This document shows, one piece after another, positions 9,655 through 20,800 of a stretch of DNA of 64,000 bases. This stretch comes from Alphaproteobacteria bacterium (lineage in GTDB: Bacteria; Pseudomonadota; Alphaproteobacteria; ATCC43930; CGMCC-115725). Both the position numbers and the translations under genes were made by a program. The first letter of the stretch is position 1; the number at the start of each line of letters is the position of its first letter. Below the pieces are notes generated by a model, which saw only the letters and a list, made by a program, of their open reading frames with translations, was not told where the DNA came from and ran no database searches. The stretch covers positions 20,349 to 84,348 of the forward strand of contig JAGWNF010000001.1 of NCBI GenBank assembly GCA_028871455.1. Reading direction: 5' to 3'.

Positions 9655-10926
9655 TCAGACGCCGAACAGCAGGCGTTCGGGATCTTCGATGCACTCCTTG
9701 ACGCGCACCAGGAAGGTCACGGCCTCACGGCCGTCGACGAGCCGGTGATCGTAACTCAGCGCCAGATACATCATCGGCCGCGCCACCACCTGTCCCTCGA
9801 CGACGACTGGCCGCTGCTGGATCTTGTGCATGCCGAGGATGGCCGACTGCGGCGGGTTGAGAATCGGCGTCGACATCAGCGAACCGTAGACGCCACCATT
9901 AGTAATGGTGAAGGTGCCGCCGGACAGCTCCTCGAGCTTCAGCTTGCCGTCGCGCGCGCGGTGGCCGAGGTCGGCTACTTGCTTCTCGATGTCGGCAAAG
10001 TCGAGGCGATCGGCATCGCGCACCACCGGCACGACGAGCCCGTGCTCGGTGCCGACGGCAACGCCGATGTCGTAATGATTCTTATAGACGATATCGTCGC
10101 CGTCGATCTCGGCATTGGCGGCGGGAATTTCCTTCAGCGCGACGATGCACGCCTTGAGGAAGAACGACATGAATCCGAGCCGGATGCCATGCTTCTTCTC
10201 GAAGCCCTCGCGATAACGCTCGCGCAGGTCGATGACCGCGCTCATGTCCGCCTCATTGAAGGTGGTGAGCATGGCGGCGGTGTTCTGCGCCTCCTTGAGC
10301 CGTTCGGCGATGCGTTTACGCAGCCGCGTCATGCGCACGCGTTCTTCGCGCGGACCGGCTTCGCGTGCGGCGACCGGCACCGCCGCCTGGATCGCCGCTG
10401 GCGTCGATGCGGCACTCCCTTTCTCGTTCTCGAGCGCCGTCAGCACGTCGCCTTTGGTCAAGCGGCCATCGCGGCCGGTCGGCGGAATGCGTGCAGGTTC
10501 GACCTTCGTTTCGTCGACGAGCCGCCGCACGGCAGGGCCGGACCGTACATCCACATCGGATCGCGGTGTCGGCTTCGGCGGCACCTTTGGTGTGTCGATC
10601 TTGGATTGTGAGGTCTGGACGGCCGTGCGCAGCGGCGGCGCGGCACTCGGCGCCGGCTTGCTCTCAGCCTTGGACGCGAACTTGCCCTTGCCGTCGGCGA
10701 TGCGGCCGAGCACGCCGCCGACAGCGACATTGCCGTCCTTCGGCACGAGAACCTCAGCCAGCGTACCGGAAGCGGGTGCATTTACTTCGAGCGTCACCTT
10801 GTCGGTTTCGAGCTCGACCAACGGATCGTCGACCGCGACGGCATCGCCCGGCTGCTTGAGCCAGCGCGCGACAGTGGCCTCGGTGACGGATTCGCCGAGC
10901 GGCGGAACGATGATGTCGGTCGCCAT
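9655..10926 (-). CDS. odhB: 2-oxoglutarate dehydrogenase E2, dihydrolipoyllysine succinyltransferase
   Basis: Core of the 2-oxoglutarate dehydrogenase complex, transferring succinyl from lipoamide to CoA. One lipoyl domain (about 2-77) carries the lipoyl-lysine K43 in ETDKVTLEV. An Ala/Pro linker follows, then a peripheral-subunit-binding domain about 125-165 ([20 protein letters not shown]). The catalytic domain ends with [13 protein letters not shown], containing His 394 and Asp 398. AGGAG precedes the ATG. It has the single lipoyl domain usual for succinyltransferases. It lies between odhA (14 bases upstream) and lpdA. Confidence 0.97.
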   Translation of the reverse strand: MATDIIVPPLGESVTEATVARWLKQPGDAVAVDDPLVELETDKVTLEVNAPASGTLAEVLVPKDGNVAVGGVLGRIADGKGKFASKAESKPAPSAAPPLRTAVQTSQSKIDTPKVPPKPTPRSDVDVRSGPAVRRLVDETKVEPARIPPTGRDGRLTKGDVLTALENEKGSAASTPAAIQAAVPVAAREAGPREERVRMTRLRKRIAERLKEAQNTAAMLTTFNEADMSAVIDLRERYREGFEKKHGIRLGFMSFFLKACIVALKEIPAANAEIDGDDIVYKNHYDIGVAVGTEHGLVVPVVRDADRLDFADIEKQVADLGHRARDGKLKLEELSGGTFTITNGGVYGSLMSTPILNPPQSAILGMHKIQQRPVVVEGQVVARPMMYLALSYDHRLVDGREAVTFLVRVKECIEDPERLLFGV

Positions 10927-10940
10927 GACTCTCCTGCGGA

Positions 10941-13787
10941 TCAGGGCATAAGCGCTTCGTCGACGAGCCGCGCCTGTTCGGCGAGATGCCGTTTGAGCAG
11001 GCCCGTCGCGGTCGCAGCGGCTTCGGGCCGGCCGACATAGCGCGCGCGCTCGGCCTTGATTTCGAGCGAGCTTAGCGTCTTTTCAATCCGCCGGTCGACA
11101 AACGTCCATGCGCCCATGTTCTCTGGCTCTTCCTGCACCCAGACGAATTCAGCGTTAACGTACCGCGCGGCAAGCTCGGACAGCGGCTCGGCGGGAAATG
11201 GGTAGAGTTGCTCGAGCCGAAGGATCGCGACGTCCCGGATCTTCCGCTCGCGCCGCGCGTGTAGCAGGTCAAAATAGACCTTGCCGCTGCACATCAGTAC
11301 CCGGCGGATCTGCGCATCTGCCGCCAGTGTTTCGGTCTCATCGAAGACTCGGTGGAAGGAGGTGCCTGGCCCCATGTCGATCAGCCTGGTAGCAACCTCG
11401 GAATTGCGCAGCAGCGATTTTGGTGTCATCAGCACCAAAGGCTTGCGGAAATTGCGCCGCACTTGGCGCCGCAACACGTGGAAATAGTTAGCGGCGGTGG
11501 TCAGGTTACAAACCTGGATATTGTCCTCACCGCAGAGCTGCAGGAAGCGCTCGAGACGGGCGGACGAATGCTCCGGCCCCTGTCCCTCGTAACCGTGCGG
11601 CAGGAGCAGCACGACGCCCGACATGCGCAACCACTTGGCCTCGCCCGACGCGATAAACTGGTCGATAATCACCTGCGCGCCGTTGGCAAAATCGCCGAAC
11701 TGGCCTTCCCATAGGATCAGGGAGCGCGGATCAGCCAAGCTGTAGCCGTACTCGAAGCCGAGCACCGCGGCTTCGGACAGCGGACTGTCAATGACCTCGA
11801 ATTGGGCCTGTCCGTCGCGGATGTGGTTGAGTGGCACGTAACGCGCCTCAGTCTCCTGGTCATAGAGCACGGCATGGCGCTGCGAGAAGGTGCCACGCCC
11901 GGAGTCCTGACCAGACAGGCGGACATGCGCACCTTCGGTGAGAAGAGTGCCGAATGCGAGCGCCTCGGCAGTCGCCCAGTCAATGCCCTCGCCCTTCTCG
12001 ATCGCTTCGCGCTTGGCCTCAAGCTGGCGCATAATCTTGCGGTTGAGTTTGAACTCGTCCGGCGCGCGGGTGAGCGCAGCACCGACCTGTTGCAACAGCG
12101 GCAGCTCGACGGCCGTCTTGCCGCGGCGATCATCGCTGGTGGCGACGGTGAAGCCCTTCCATTCGCCTTCGAGCCAGTCAGCCTTGTTGGGGCGATAGCT
12201 CTTCGCCGCCTCGAACTCGCTCTCTAGGCGTGCCAGGAATGCTTTCTCGATCGTATCCGCATCGGCGGCGGTGAGCAGCCCTTCGTCAATCAATCGCTTG
12301 CGATAGATCTCCCGGGTCGTGAGATGCGCAGCGATCGTGCGATACATGGTCGGCTGCGTGAACGCCGGCTCGTCGGTCTCATTATGGCCATGCCGGCGAT
12401 AGCAGAACATGTCGACGACAACGTCTTTCTTGAAGCGGTGTCGGAATTCGGTGGCGATGCGCGCGACATGCACGACCGATTCGGGATCGTCGCCGTTGAC
12501 GTGAAAAATCGGCGCCTGGATGGTCTTAGCGACATCCGACGGATAGGGGCCGGAGCGCGCTTGTGCCGGGCTCGTGGTAAAGCCGATTTGGTTGTTGACG
12601 ATAAAATGGATCGTGCCGCCGCTGCGATAGCCCCTTAATTCGCTGAGTTCTAGTGTCTCGGCGACCAGGCCTTGGCCAGCGAAGGCCGCATCACCGTGCA
12701 TCAACAGGCCCACGACCTCATCGCGGGATTGGTCGGCGCGCTGCCGCTGCTTGGCGCGCACCTTGCCCAGCGTCACCGGATTGACGGCCTCGAGATGTGA
12801 CGGATTGGCGGTCAGCGAGAGATGCACAACGTTGCCGTCAAAGTCGCGATCAGACGACGTGCCGAGATGATATTTGACGTCGCCCGACCCCTGAACGTCC
12901 TCGGGATTGGCGGAGTTGCCCTGGAATTCTGAGAACAACGCGGCGAAAGGCTTGCCCATCATGTTGGTGAGGACGTTGAGCCGGCCGCGATGCGGCATGC
13001 CGATGACCAGTTCCTTCATCCCCAGCTGGCCGCCGCGCTTCAGCACCTGCTCAAGCGCCGGAATCAGGGACTCGCCGCCCTCAAGGCTGAAACGCTTGGT
13101 GCCGGTGTAGCGCCGGTCAAGAAAGCGCTCAAGAAACTCGGCTTCGACCAGCCGTTCATAGATCGTGAGTTTGCCGCGCTCGGTAAACTCCGTCTGATTG
13201 CGCGGCACCTCGATACGCGCTTGGATCCATTGACGCTGTTCGAGCTCCTGGATGTGCATGTACTCGACGCCGACGTGGCCGCAATAGGTCGCGCGCAGCG
13301 CCGTCAGAATCTCGTGGATCGTTGCCGTCGTAAAGCCGAGCAGATTATTCACGAAGATCGGCCGATCGTAATCGGCTTCGGTGAAGCCGAAAGTCACCGG
13401 ATCGAGATCGGGATGGCCGGTGCGCCGATCGAGGCCAAGCGGATCGAGCTCGGCGATGAGATGACCACGCACACGGTAGCTGCGGATCAGGTTCATCGCT
13501 CGGATCGAGTCGAGCGCAGCTTGGTGCACATCAGTCGGCAGCGCGGCCACAACAGCAGGAACCGGCGCCGCCACGTGACCGTTACCCAGCATCGGCAGAC
13601 GCTTCGCGCCCCAACCGGGGCCTTCCATCTCCTTCAAAAAGGCCTTCGGTTCGTCACCGAGCTCGGCGAAGAAGCCTCGCCAGCTCGGATCGACCGACTG
13701 TGGATCGGCGAGATAACGCGCGTAAAGCTCGGCGATAAAGGTCGCGTTCTGACCGCTCAGGAAGCTGTCGTTATCGAATACCGGCAT
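10941..13787 (-). CDS. odhA: 2-oxoglutarate dehydrogenase E1 component
   Basis: Thiamine-diphosphate-dependent decarboxylase of 2-oxoglutarate in the TCA cycle. At 948 aa it is the SucA/OdhA type. The N-terminal E2-interacting segment is [20 protein letters not shown]. The body has the family markers [38 protein letters not shown], the TDP/Mg2+ region GDAAFAGQG, and near the C-terminus [20 protein letters not shown]. It leads the odhA-odhB-lpd unit. In most alphaproteobacteria sucCD lies between mdh and this gene; here 179 noncoding bases separate odhA from mdh. Confidence 0.97.
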   Translation of the reverse strand: MPVFDNDSFLSGQNATFIAELYARYLADPQSVDPSWRGFFAELGDEPKAFLKEMEGPGWGAKRLPMLGNGHVAAPVPAVVAALPTDVHQAALDSIRAMNLIRSYRVRGHLIAELDPLGLDRRTGHPDLDPVTFGFTEADYDRPIFVNNLLGFTTATIHEILTALRATYCGHVGVEYMHIQELEQRQWIQARIEVPRNQTEFTERGKLTIYERLVEAEFLERFLDRRYTGTKRFSLEGGESLIPALEQVLKRGGQLGMKELVIGMPHRGRLNVLTNMMGKPFAALFSEFQGNSANPEDVQGSGDVKYHLGTSSDRDFDGNVVHLSLTANPSHLEAVNPVTLGKVRAKQRQRADQSRDEVVGLLMHGDAAFAGQGLVAETLELSELRGYRSGGTIHFIVNNQIGFTTSPAQARSGPYPSDVAKTIQAPIFHVNGDDPESVVHVARIATEFRHRFKKDVVVDMFCYRRHGHNETDEPAFTQPTMYRTIAAHLTTREIYRKRLIDEGLLTAADADTIEKAFLARLESEFEAAKSYRPNKADWLEGEWKGFTVATSDDRRGKTAVELPLLQQVGAALTRAPDEFKLNRKIMRQLEAKREAIEKGEGIDWATAEALAFGTLLTEGAHVRLSGQDSGRGTFSQRHAVLYDQETEARYVPLNHIRDGQAQFEVIDSPLSEAAVLGFEYGYSLADPRSLILWEGQFGDFANGAQVIIDQFIASGEAKWLRMSGVVLLLPHGYEGQGPEHSSARLERFLQLCGEDNIQVCNLTTAANYFHVLRRQVRRNFRKPLVLMTPKSLLRNSEVATRLIDMGPGTSFHRVFDETETLAADAQIRRVLMCSGKVYFDLLHARRERKIRDVAILRLEQLYPFPAEPLSELAARYVNAEFVWVQEEPENMGAWTFVDRRIEKTLSSLEIKAERARYVGRPEAAATATGLLKRHLAEQARLVDEALMP

Positions 13788-13891
13788 TCTTTCAGCGTCT
13801 CTCGTCGGCGGTTTCTCTGCAACGAAGCACGGCGCGTGCCAGAGCCGCCGATCTATACGTTAGATAGGCAGCGTTTCGGCGAATCCGTACT

Positions 13892-13908
13892 GCCATGAGA
13901 CTCATGGC
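13892..13908. repeat. 17-base perfect palindrome upstream of odhA
   Basis: GCCATGAG-A-CTCATGGC has two perfect 8-base arms and a single central base. It sits about 105 bases before the odhA ATG, in the 179-base gap that follows mdh. The size and symmetry suit a dimeric repressor site, but it could also be a small transcript hairpin. No clear -35/-10 pair was found next to it. Confidence 0.4.
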
Positions 13909-13966
13909 TGCCATACGCCCGATCCGGAGGACTCGCCAAGTGGATTCAATGGGTTACGCCCGGGTT

Positions 13967-15037
<1,071 letters not shown>

Positions 15038-16198
15038 TTAACCCGAAGCTGCACCGAGGTATTCCGCGCTCTGCATTTCATGCAGCCGCGACACGGTACG
15101 CTGGAATTCGAACGCGCCGTCGCCTACGGCGTAGAGCTGATCCGGTAGCGCGTCGGACGACATCACGACGCGGCCATGTGAATCGTAGAGCGTGTCGATG
15201 AAGGTATTGAAGCGCTTGGCCTCGTCGCGGCGGGACGGCCCCATGTGCGGCACGCCGTCGATGACAAACGTGTGATAGCGGCGGCACAGCTCAAGATAAT
15301 CGGCTGGCTCAAGCGCGCCGCCGCACAACTCGCGAAACGTGAACCACGCGACGCCGTGTGCCGCCCGCGGCACATTGACCGAACGTCCAAGCACGGTGAG
15401 AGTCTGGCTGTGCGTGGATGCATTGTCTGTCAGTTCCATGAAGGCGCGCTCAAGCGCGCGGTAGGCGTTGTCATCGGCCGGTGTGAAATAGGTCTGGCGG
15501 CCGATGAACCGCGCCAGGCGATAATCGTGGCGGCCATCGAGGCGAACCACGTCGAGATTGTGCTCGATCAGGTCGATGAAGGGCAGGAAACGCTCGCGCT
15601 GCAAACCACCTTCGTAAAGCTCGCGCGGCGCGAGATTCGACGTCGCGACGATGATCACGCCGAGGTCGAACAGCGCCTCGAACAGCCGTCCTAGAATCAT
15701 CGCGTCGGCGATATCGGTAACACGCAATTCATCGAAGCACAGCAACACCGATTGCTTGGCGAGTGCTTCGGCGACCGGTCGGATCGGATCGCCCTTCTCG
15801 GCGCGGCGAGCGTGAATCCGATCATGCACCTCGGCCATGAAGGCATAGAAGTGCGTGCGCCGCTTTGACGACAGCCCCACGGTATCAAAGAACATGTCCA
15901 TCAGCATGGTCTTGCCGCGACCGACGGCACCGTAGATGTAGAGACCCTTGGGCGGCTCCGCGGCCATTCCCGGCAACCGCAGTTTCGCGCGCCAGCCGCG
16001 CCTACCACTCAAGGTCCGATCGTCCACTAGACTGCACCAGAGCGTCTGAATCTTTTCAGCCGCCCGTTCCTGTGCCGGGTCGGATAGCAGTTCACCGGCC
16101 GCCGCGCGCGCGCGATAGCGAGCGAGCGGACCTAGTGTTTCCGATATCGGCAGAGCGGCGGAGGGAGGGCGGGCGGAATCCATCGACGGCGCTGTCAT
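15038..16198 (-). CDS. zapE: Cell division ATPase ZapE (AFG1-like)
   Basis: AAA+-type ATPase of the AFG1/ZapE family, linked in E. coli to Z-ring constriction and in mitochondria to inner-membrane protein turnover. Walker A is GAVGRGKT at 90-97, followed by MLMDMFFD; the Walker B-like LLCFDELRVTDIADAM is next. The family marker NLAPRELYEGGLQRERFLPF is intact. At 386 aa it is full length. It is transcribed towards mdh and divergent from a small DUF6494 gene; zapE-mdh adjacency is common in alphaproteobacteria. Confidence 0.94.
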   Translation of the reverse strand: MTAPSMDSARPPSAALPISETLGPLARYRARAAAGELLSDPAQERAAEKIQTLWCSLVDDRTLSGRRGWRAKLRLPGMAAEPPKGLYIYGAVGRGKTMLMDMFFDTVGLSSKRRTHFYAFMAEVHDRIHARRAEKGDPIRPVAEALAKQSVLLCFDELRVTDIADAMILGRLFEALFDLGVIIVATSNLAPRELYEGGLQRERFLPFIDLIEHNLDVVRLDGRHDYRLARFIGRQTYFTPADDNAYRALERAFMELTDNASTHSQTLTVLGRSVNVPRAAHGVAWFTFRELCGGALEPADYLELCRRYHTFVIDGVPHMGPSRRDEAKRFNTFIDTLYDSHGRVVMSSDALPDQLYAVGDGAFEFQRTVSRLHEMQSAEYLGAASG

Positions 16199-16276
16199 AG
16201 CGAAAATAATTCCGCCGTTACATAGTCGTCTGAGACGGCGCTAGACTTGGCATGCCACAAACGAGCGGAGGCATCG

Positions 16277-16480
16277 GTGGATGAGGATCGGTTCAACATA
16301 GAGCTGCGGAAATTCCTGAAAATCGTTGGAGTCACGTCGCAGCGTGAGATCGAAAATGCGGTGCATGCGGCGATCACAACGGGAAAGCTCAAGTCATCGG
16401 GAAAGGTTGACGCCAAGATGAAACTACAGATTCCAGATATCGGCCTCGACCACGTGATTCAAGGCACGATCGAATACTAG
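16277..16480 (+). CDS. Small conserved protein, DUF6494-like
   Basis: A 67-residue protein. The GTG at 16277 is preferred because GCGGAGG stands seven bases upstream and translation then begins (M)DEDRFNIELRKFLKIVG, the pattern I recognise from DUF6494 proteins. The middle, VTSQREIENAVHAAI, is amphipathic helix and the C-terminal part (KLQIPDIGLDHVIQGTIEY) looks like a beta hairpin. There is no signal peptide or membrane segment. It is divergent from zapE and converges with sdhB, with 11 bases between the stops. Function is unknown. Confidence 0.75.
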   Translation: MDEDRFNIELRKFLKIVGVTSQREIENAVHAAITTGKLKSSGKVDAKMKLQIPDIGLDHVIQGTIEY

Positions 16481-16491
16481 CCGGGTGCGAC

Positions 16492-17271
16492 TCAGACCCG
16501 CACGACCAGCTTCTTCTTGATCTCGCCGATCGCCTGAGCCGGGTTGAGACTCTTGGGGCAGGTACGTGTGCAATTCATGATGGTGTGGCAGCGATAGACC
16601 TTGAACGCATCGTTGAATTGATCGAGCCGCTCTTCGGTCTTGGTGTCGCGGCTGTCGGCGAGCCAGCGGTAAGCCTGAAGCAGGACGGCAGGCCCTAGAT
16701 ACTTGTCGGGGTTCCACCAATAACTCGGGCACGCGGTCGAACAACAGAAACACAGGATGCACTCCCACAGGCCGTCGAGTTTGGCACGCTCTTCGACGGA
16801 TTGTGGCCGTTCGCTGTCAGTCGGCGGCGGCGTGTCGTTCTGCAGCCATGGCTTGATCGAGCGATATTGGTCGAAGATGGCGCCGATATCGGGCACCAGA
16901 TCCTTGATCACTGGCAGATGCGGCAGAGGATAGATTTTGACGTCACTCTTCACATCGTCAGTGTACTTGAGGCACGCCAAGGTGTTGGTGCCGTCGATGT
17001 TCATTGCGCATGAGCCGCAGACACCTTCGCGACAGGACCGCCGGAAGGTCAATGTGGTGTCGATCTCGTTCTTGATCTTGATCAGCGCATCGAGAACCAT
17101 CGGCGCACACTGATCGAGGTCGATGTCGTAGCTGTCGAGGCGCGGATTGCCGCCCACCTCGGGATCCCAGCGATAGATCCGGAACGTCTTCACCCGCCTG
17201 GCACCCTCGGGCGCCAGATGGTGACGACCCGCGACCACCTTTGAATTCTTGGGCAGAAAAAAATCGGCCAT
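16492..17271 (-). CDS. sdhB: Succinate dehydrogenase iron-sulfur subunit
   Basis: Complex II subunit carrying electrons from SdhA flavin to the membrane quinone. The [2Fe-2S] cysteines are C80, C85, C88 and C100 in CREGVCGSC and the following NTLAC. The [4Fe-4S] and [3Fe-4S] ligands lie in [17 protein letters not shown] and [17 protein letters not shown]. At 259 aa it is full length. It is the last gene of sdhC-D-A-B, ten bases after sdhA. Confidence 0.98.
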   Translation of the reverse strand: MADFFLPKNSKVVAGRHHLAPEGARRVKTFRIYRWDPEVGGNPRLDSYDIDLDQCAPMVLDALIKIKNEIDTTLTFRRSCREGVCGSCAMNIDGTNTLACLKYTDDVKSDVKIYPLPHLPVIKDLVPDIGAIFDQYRSIKPWLQNDTPPPTDSERPQSVEERAKLDGLWECILCFCCSTACPSYWWNPDKYLGPAVLLQAYRWLADSRDTKTEERLDQFNDAFKVYRCHTIMNCTRTCPKSLNPAQAIGEIKKKLVVRV

Positions 17272-17281
17272 GGGTGGTTCC

Positions 17282-19069
17282 CTAGTAGACTCGTTCCTTG
17301 GGCGGGAAGGGCTGAACGTCGTTCGACAGCGTGAAGCTGTGCACCGGGCGATAGCCGAGTTCGACTTCGCCGCCGCCGTTCATCCAGGCAAGCGTGTGCT
17401 TCATCCAGTTCTGGTCATCGCGCTTCGGAAAATCCTCGCGCGCATGAGCACCGCGGCTTTCCGTGCGGGCGCGCGCGCCGCGCAGCGCCACGGTCGCTTG
17501 TGCCATCAGGTTCTCCAGCTCAAGTGCCTCGACAAGATCGCTGTTCCAGATCATTGAGCGGTCGCCGATGCCGATCTCGCGCGTCGACGACGCCACCGCA
17601 TCGAGCCGGCGCACGCCCTCGTCGAGCAACTCGGCCGTCCGGAACACGGCGCAATGTTCCTGCATCACGCGCTGCATCGCGAGCCGGATCTCGCCGGTCT
17701 TGAGCTTACCCTTGGCGTGGCGCACGTGATCAAGCCGCGCCAGCGCCTTGTCGTCGGCCGATGGCGGCAGCGGCTTTTGTGCCGCACCGGGCCGGACGAT
17801 CTCCTGTGCGCGCAGCGCAGCCGCGCGGCCGAAGACCACGAGATCGAGCAGCGAGTTGGTGCCGAGCCGGTTGGCGCCGTGCACGGAGACGCAGGCCGCT
17901 TCGCCGATAGCCATCAACCCCGGCGCAACCCGCTCGGTATCCTCCGACGTCGGCGCCAGCGCCTCACCGTGCAGATTGGTCGGAATACCCCCCATGTTGT
18001 AGTGCACGGTCGGCAGCACCGGGATCGGCTCGCGGGTCACGTCGACGCCGGCGAAAATCCTCGCGATATCAGCGATCCCCGGCAGACGGAGATGGATCAC
18101 TGCCGGATCGAGATGCTCCAGATGAAGATGGATGAAGTCCTTCTTGGGTCCGCAGCCGCGACCTTCGCGGATCTCGATCGTCATGGCCCGGCTGACCACG
18201 TCGCGCGAGGCCAGATCCTTGGCATGTGGCGCGTAGCGTTCCATGAAGCGCTCACCCTCGGAATTGGTGAGATAGCCGCCCTCGCCGCGCACGCCCTCGG
18301 TGATGAGGCACCCGGCGCCATAGATGCCGGTGGGATGGAACTGGATGAATTCCATATCCTGAAGCGGCAGCTCGGCGCGCAGCACCATGGCGTTGCCGTC
18401 ACCGGTGCAGATATGCGCGGAGGTGCAGGAGAAATACGCGCGGCCATAGCCGCCGGTCGCCATCACCACGAGCTGCGCGCGGAACCGATGGATCGAGCCA
18501 TCTTCGAGGCACCAGGCGACGATTCCGCGACAGGTTTTGCCGTCCATGATCAGGTCGATCACGAAATATTCCACGAAGAACTCGGCCGCATGTTTCAGAC
18601 ACTGCTGATAGAGCGTATGCAGGATCGCGTGGCCGGTGCGATCGGCGGCCGAGGCCGAGCGATGCGCCGGATCCTTGCCGAACTGGACGGTGTGACCGCC
18701 GAAAGGTCGCTGGTAGATCTTGCCTTCGGCGGTGCGTGAGAAAGGCACGCCCATGTGCTCAAGCTCGATGACCGCCGGAACCGCCTCGCGACACATGTAC
18801 TCGATAGCGTCCTGGTCGCCGAGCCAATCACCGCCTTTGACGGTGTCGTACATGTGCCAACGCCAGTCGTCCTCGCCCATGTTGCCGAGTGCCGCGCCGA
18901 TGCCGCCTTGAGCCGACACTGTATGGCTGCGTGTCGGATAAACCTTGCTGATGCATGCGGTTTTCAAGCCGGCGGCGCTCATGCCGAGCGTCGCACGCAG
19001 GCCGGCGCCGCCGGCACCGACGACGACCACGTCATAGACGTGCTCCGTGACCGGATACGCCGCCGACAT
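17282..19069 (-). CDS. sdhA: Succinate dehydrogenase flavoprotein subunit
   Basis: Catalytic subunit of complex II, oxidising succinate to fumarate with covalent FAD. The ATG at 19069 is chosen because it opens [20 protein letters not shown] and falls two bases after the sdhD stop. The FAD fingerprint is [15 protein letters not shown]; the flavinylated His lies in [18 protein letters not shown]. Active-site motifs include [15 protein letters not shown] and the capping-domain Arg in [13 protein letters not shown]. At 595 aa it has the expected length. Confidence 0.98.
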   Translation of the reverse strand: MSAAYPVTEHVYDVVVVGAGGAGLRATLGMSAAGLKTACISKVYPTRSHTVSAQGGIGAALGNMGEDDWRWHMYDTVKGGDWLGDQDAIEYMCREAVPAVIELEHMGVPFSRTAEGKIYQRPFGGHTVQFGKDPAHRSASAADRTGHAILHTLYQQCLKHAAEFFVEYFVIDLIMDGKTCRGIVAWCLEDGSIHRFRAQLVVMATGGYGRAYFSCTSAHICTGDGNAMVLRAELPLQDMEFIQFHPTGIYGAGCLITEGVRGEGGYLTNSEGERFMERYAPHAKDLASRDVVSRAMTIEIREGRGCGPKKDFIHLHLEHLDPAVIHLRLPGIADIARIFAGVDVTREPIPVLPTVHYNMGGIPTNLHGEALAPTSEDTERVAPGLMAIGEAACVSVHGANRLGTNSLLDLVVFGRAAALRAQEIVRPGAAQKPLPPSADDKALARLDHVRHAKGKLKTGEIRLAMQRVMQEHCAVFRTAELLDEGVRRLDAVASSTREIGIGDRSMIWNSDLVEALELENLMAQATVALRGARARTESRGAHAREDFPKRDDQNWMKHTLAWMNGGGEVELGYRPVHSFTLSNDVQPFPPKERVY

Positions 19070-19071
19070 GA

Positions 19072-19425
19072 TCAGAGACCGAAGGCGAGCGTCACGATCG
19101 CGGCCAAGGCGATCAGCGCCAACGCCCAGCACGCGATACGGTTCGCGGCCAACGCCGCCGCAAGCCGCGCCGGCGTCTGCACGTAGTCCTCAAGCACAAC
19201 GCGAACGCCGAGCGCGAGATGGAAGAATGCCAACGCCACCAAGGCAGCAGCAACCACTGCCGGAACCGGCTGTCCGAGCCACGTCCGGATCTGCGCACGA
19301 TCCTCACCAAGATGGGCGAAGATGGCTTCGATCAGCCAGAGCATCAGCGCAATCAGTGCGAGCGCGCTGATACGCTGTGCACACCAATGGCGAATCGCGC
19401 CGGTGCCGGTCACAGCGCGCTCCAT
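19072..19425 (-). CDS. sdhD: Succinate dehydrogenase membrane anchor subunit
   Basis: Small three-helix membrane anchor (117 aa) that helps hold heme b and the quinone site. The ATG at 19425 gives [20 protein letters not shown]; upstream codons in this frame are antisense noise. Helices lie at about 20-38, 55-74 and 98-116. [16 protein letters not shown] (about 67-82) is the SdhD signature, with H69 as likely heme ligand and the DY pair near the quinone site. Its start overlaps the sdhC 3' end by 16 bases, indicating coupled translation. Confidence 0.93.
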   Translation of the reverse strand: MERAVTGTGAIRHWCAQRISALALIALMLWLIEAIFAHLGEDRAQIRTWLGQPVPAVVAAALVALAFFHLALGVRVVLEDYVQTPARLAAALAANRIACWALALIALAAIVTLAFGL

Positions 19426-19805
19426 ACATAGAGGCCGCCGCCGAACGCGAACACCGTCAGCAGCACGCTGAATGCGACAACGGTCCAGCCAGTGCGATAG
19501 GTCGAGCGCAGGTCGAAGCCGATGCCGATATCCCACAGCAGATGACGCACGCCGTTGAGCAAGTGGTAGAATAGCGAGAACGTCCAGCCGAACAGGAACA
19601 GTTTGCCGAGCCACGAGTCCCAGAAGGCCTGCGCAGCGCTGAAGCACGCGCCGCTCCACGCCGCACCAGACAACCACCACACGAAAAAGATCGTACCGAT
19701 GCCGAGGGCCACGCCGGTGCCGCGATGCGTGATCGACAGGACCGAAGTCAGTTGCGGCCGGTAGATCTGCAAGTGGGGTGAAAGCGGCCGCTCGGCGGGA
19801 CTCAT
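19410..19805 (-). CDS. sdhC: Succinate dehydrogenase cytochrome b556 subunit
   Basis: Membrane anchor of complex II with three transmembrane helices (about 30-48, 66-86, 105-128). The family pattern is complete: RPLSPHLQIYRPQLTSVLSI, then THRGTG, and YHLLNGVRHLLWD with H81 and H88, one of which ligates heme b. At 131 aa it is normal. It is first in the sdhCDAB unit; a candidate promoter and a 14-base palindrome lie just upstream. Confidence 0.96.
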   Translation of the reverse strand: MSPAERPLSPHLQIYRPQLTSVLSITHRGTGVALGIGTIFFVWWLSGAAWSGACFSAAQAFWDSWLGKLFLFGWTFSLFYHLLNGVRHLLWDIGIGFDLRSTYRTGWTVVAFSVLLTVFAFGGGLYVWSAL

Positions 19806-19824
19806 GGGCGAGAAACCTTGCGCT

Positions 19825-19838
19825 TTCGCACGTGCGAA
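19825..19838. repeat. 14-base perfect palindrome upstream of sdhC
   Basis: TTCGCACGTGCGAA is fully self-complementary with a CACGTG core. It lies 20 bases before the sdhC ATG and just downstream of the predicted transcription start of the candidate promoter at 19848-19876, a typical position for a repressor operator. No regulator can be named from the sequence. Confidence 0.5.
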
Positions 19839-19847
19839 GAGGGATTT

Positions 19848-19876
19848 GGTTTAGCCCTCCCCCTCACTGCCGTCAA
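19848..19876 (-). promoter_or_regulatory. Candidate sigma70-type promoter for sdhCDAB
   Basis: On the minus strand TTGACG (19876-19871, five of six consensus) and TAAACC (19853-19848) are spaced by 17 bases. The predicted start is about 19841, leaving a leader of about 36 bases. The -10 is weak. Confidence 0.4.
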
Positions 19877-19927
19877 CGCCAGCCGACACACATCATGCCC
19901 GCGGCATGCGAATACGACCCACTCGCC

Positions 19928-20797
19928 TCAGTGATCTGTTTGTGGCATGCCAACGGCCGCTGCCAACGCCAAAATGCGCTTCGCGTCGGCGACGTGAAGC
20001 CGTTCGATCAAATGACCGTCCAGCACTGCAACGCCTTTGCCTTGCGCTTTGGCGTCTTCGAAGGCGGCAATGATGCGCCGTGCCCGGGCCACGGCCGCGT
20101 CATCCGGCGCAAAGATACGATTGGCCACCGCAATGGTGCTGGGGTGGATCAGCGTCTTGCCGTCGAAGCCGAGCATGCGTCCCTGGCGGCAAGACCGTTC
20201 AAATCCCGACGTGTCAGCGATGTCGAAGTGAACGCCGTCGAGCACGGCCAGACCGTAGGCCCGCGCCGCGAGAACGCAGAGGCCGAGCGCCGTCACTATC
20301 GGCTCGCGCAGCGGCGTTTCTTCGGCGTGCAGTTCCTTCGATAGATCGGCGGTACCCATGACAAACGCCTGCAATCGCAGCGTGGCGCTAGTGATCGCTT
20401 CCGCATGGAGCACGGCGCGCGCCGTTTCGATCATGCACCAAATGCCGAGGTCGAGCGGCGCGCCGGCGGAGATCAGGATCGCCTCCGCCTTGCGCGGCTC
20501 GGCTTCGCTTTCGACCTTCGGCAGCAGAACAGCGTCGAGCTTCATCCGCGCTGCCGCCCGAAGATCCTCCTCGGCCCATTCAGTGTCGAGTGCGTTGATC
20601 CGCAGGATCAATTCGCGCCGGCCGTAGCCGCCCCGCGCGATCGCCGCCGCGATCGCCGCGCGCGCTTGGCTCTTGGCCTCGGACGCGATGGAATCCTCAA
20701 GATCGAAGATGAGCGCATCGGCATCAAGGCCTCGCGCCTTCTCCATCGCCCGATCATTGGAACCCGGCACGAACAGAACGCTGCGTCGCGGATGCAT
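19928..20797 (-). CDS. CoA ester lyase (HpcH/HpaI aldolase / CitE-like; malyl-CoA lyase type)
   Basis: TIM-barrel carbon-carbon lyase of the HpcH/HpaI-CitE family, most likely cleaving malyl-CoA or a related 3-hydroxyacyl-CoA with Mg2+. It opens with the family signature RRSVLFVPGSNDRAMEKARG and FDLEDSIA; PKVESEAEP supplies barrel residues and a metal-binding Glu lies in WCMIETARAVLHAEAI. LDGVHFDIADTSGFERSC and GFDGKTLIHPSTIAVAN are typical late motifs. At 289 aa it is the short CitE/Mcl form. It starts three bases after asd and precedes sdhCDAB; a lone CitE-like gene without citD/citF argues against citrate lyase. Confidence 0.88.
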   Translation of the reverse strand: MHPRRSVLFVPGSNDRAMEKARGLDADALIFDLEDSIASEAKSQARAAIAAAIARGGYGRRELILRINALDTEWAEEDLRAAARMKLDAVLLPKVESEAEPRKAEAILISAGAPLDLGIWCMIETARAVLHAEAITSATLRLQAFVMGTADLSKELHAEETPLREPIVTALGLCVLAARAYGLAVLDGVHFDIADTSGFERSCRQGRMLGFDGKTLIHPSTIAVANRIFAPDDAAVARARRIIAAFEDAKAQGKGVAVLDGHLIERLHVADAKRILALAAAVGMPQTDH

Positions 20798-20800
20798 CCG

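Noticed and set aside
8170..10611. Plus-strand open frame of 813 codons
   Set aside because: It lies exactly antisense to lpdA and odhB, which have all their catalytic motifs. Its translation is Arg/His/Asp-rich without domains, as expected from the complement of GC-rich codons.
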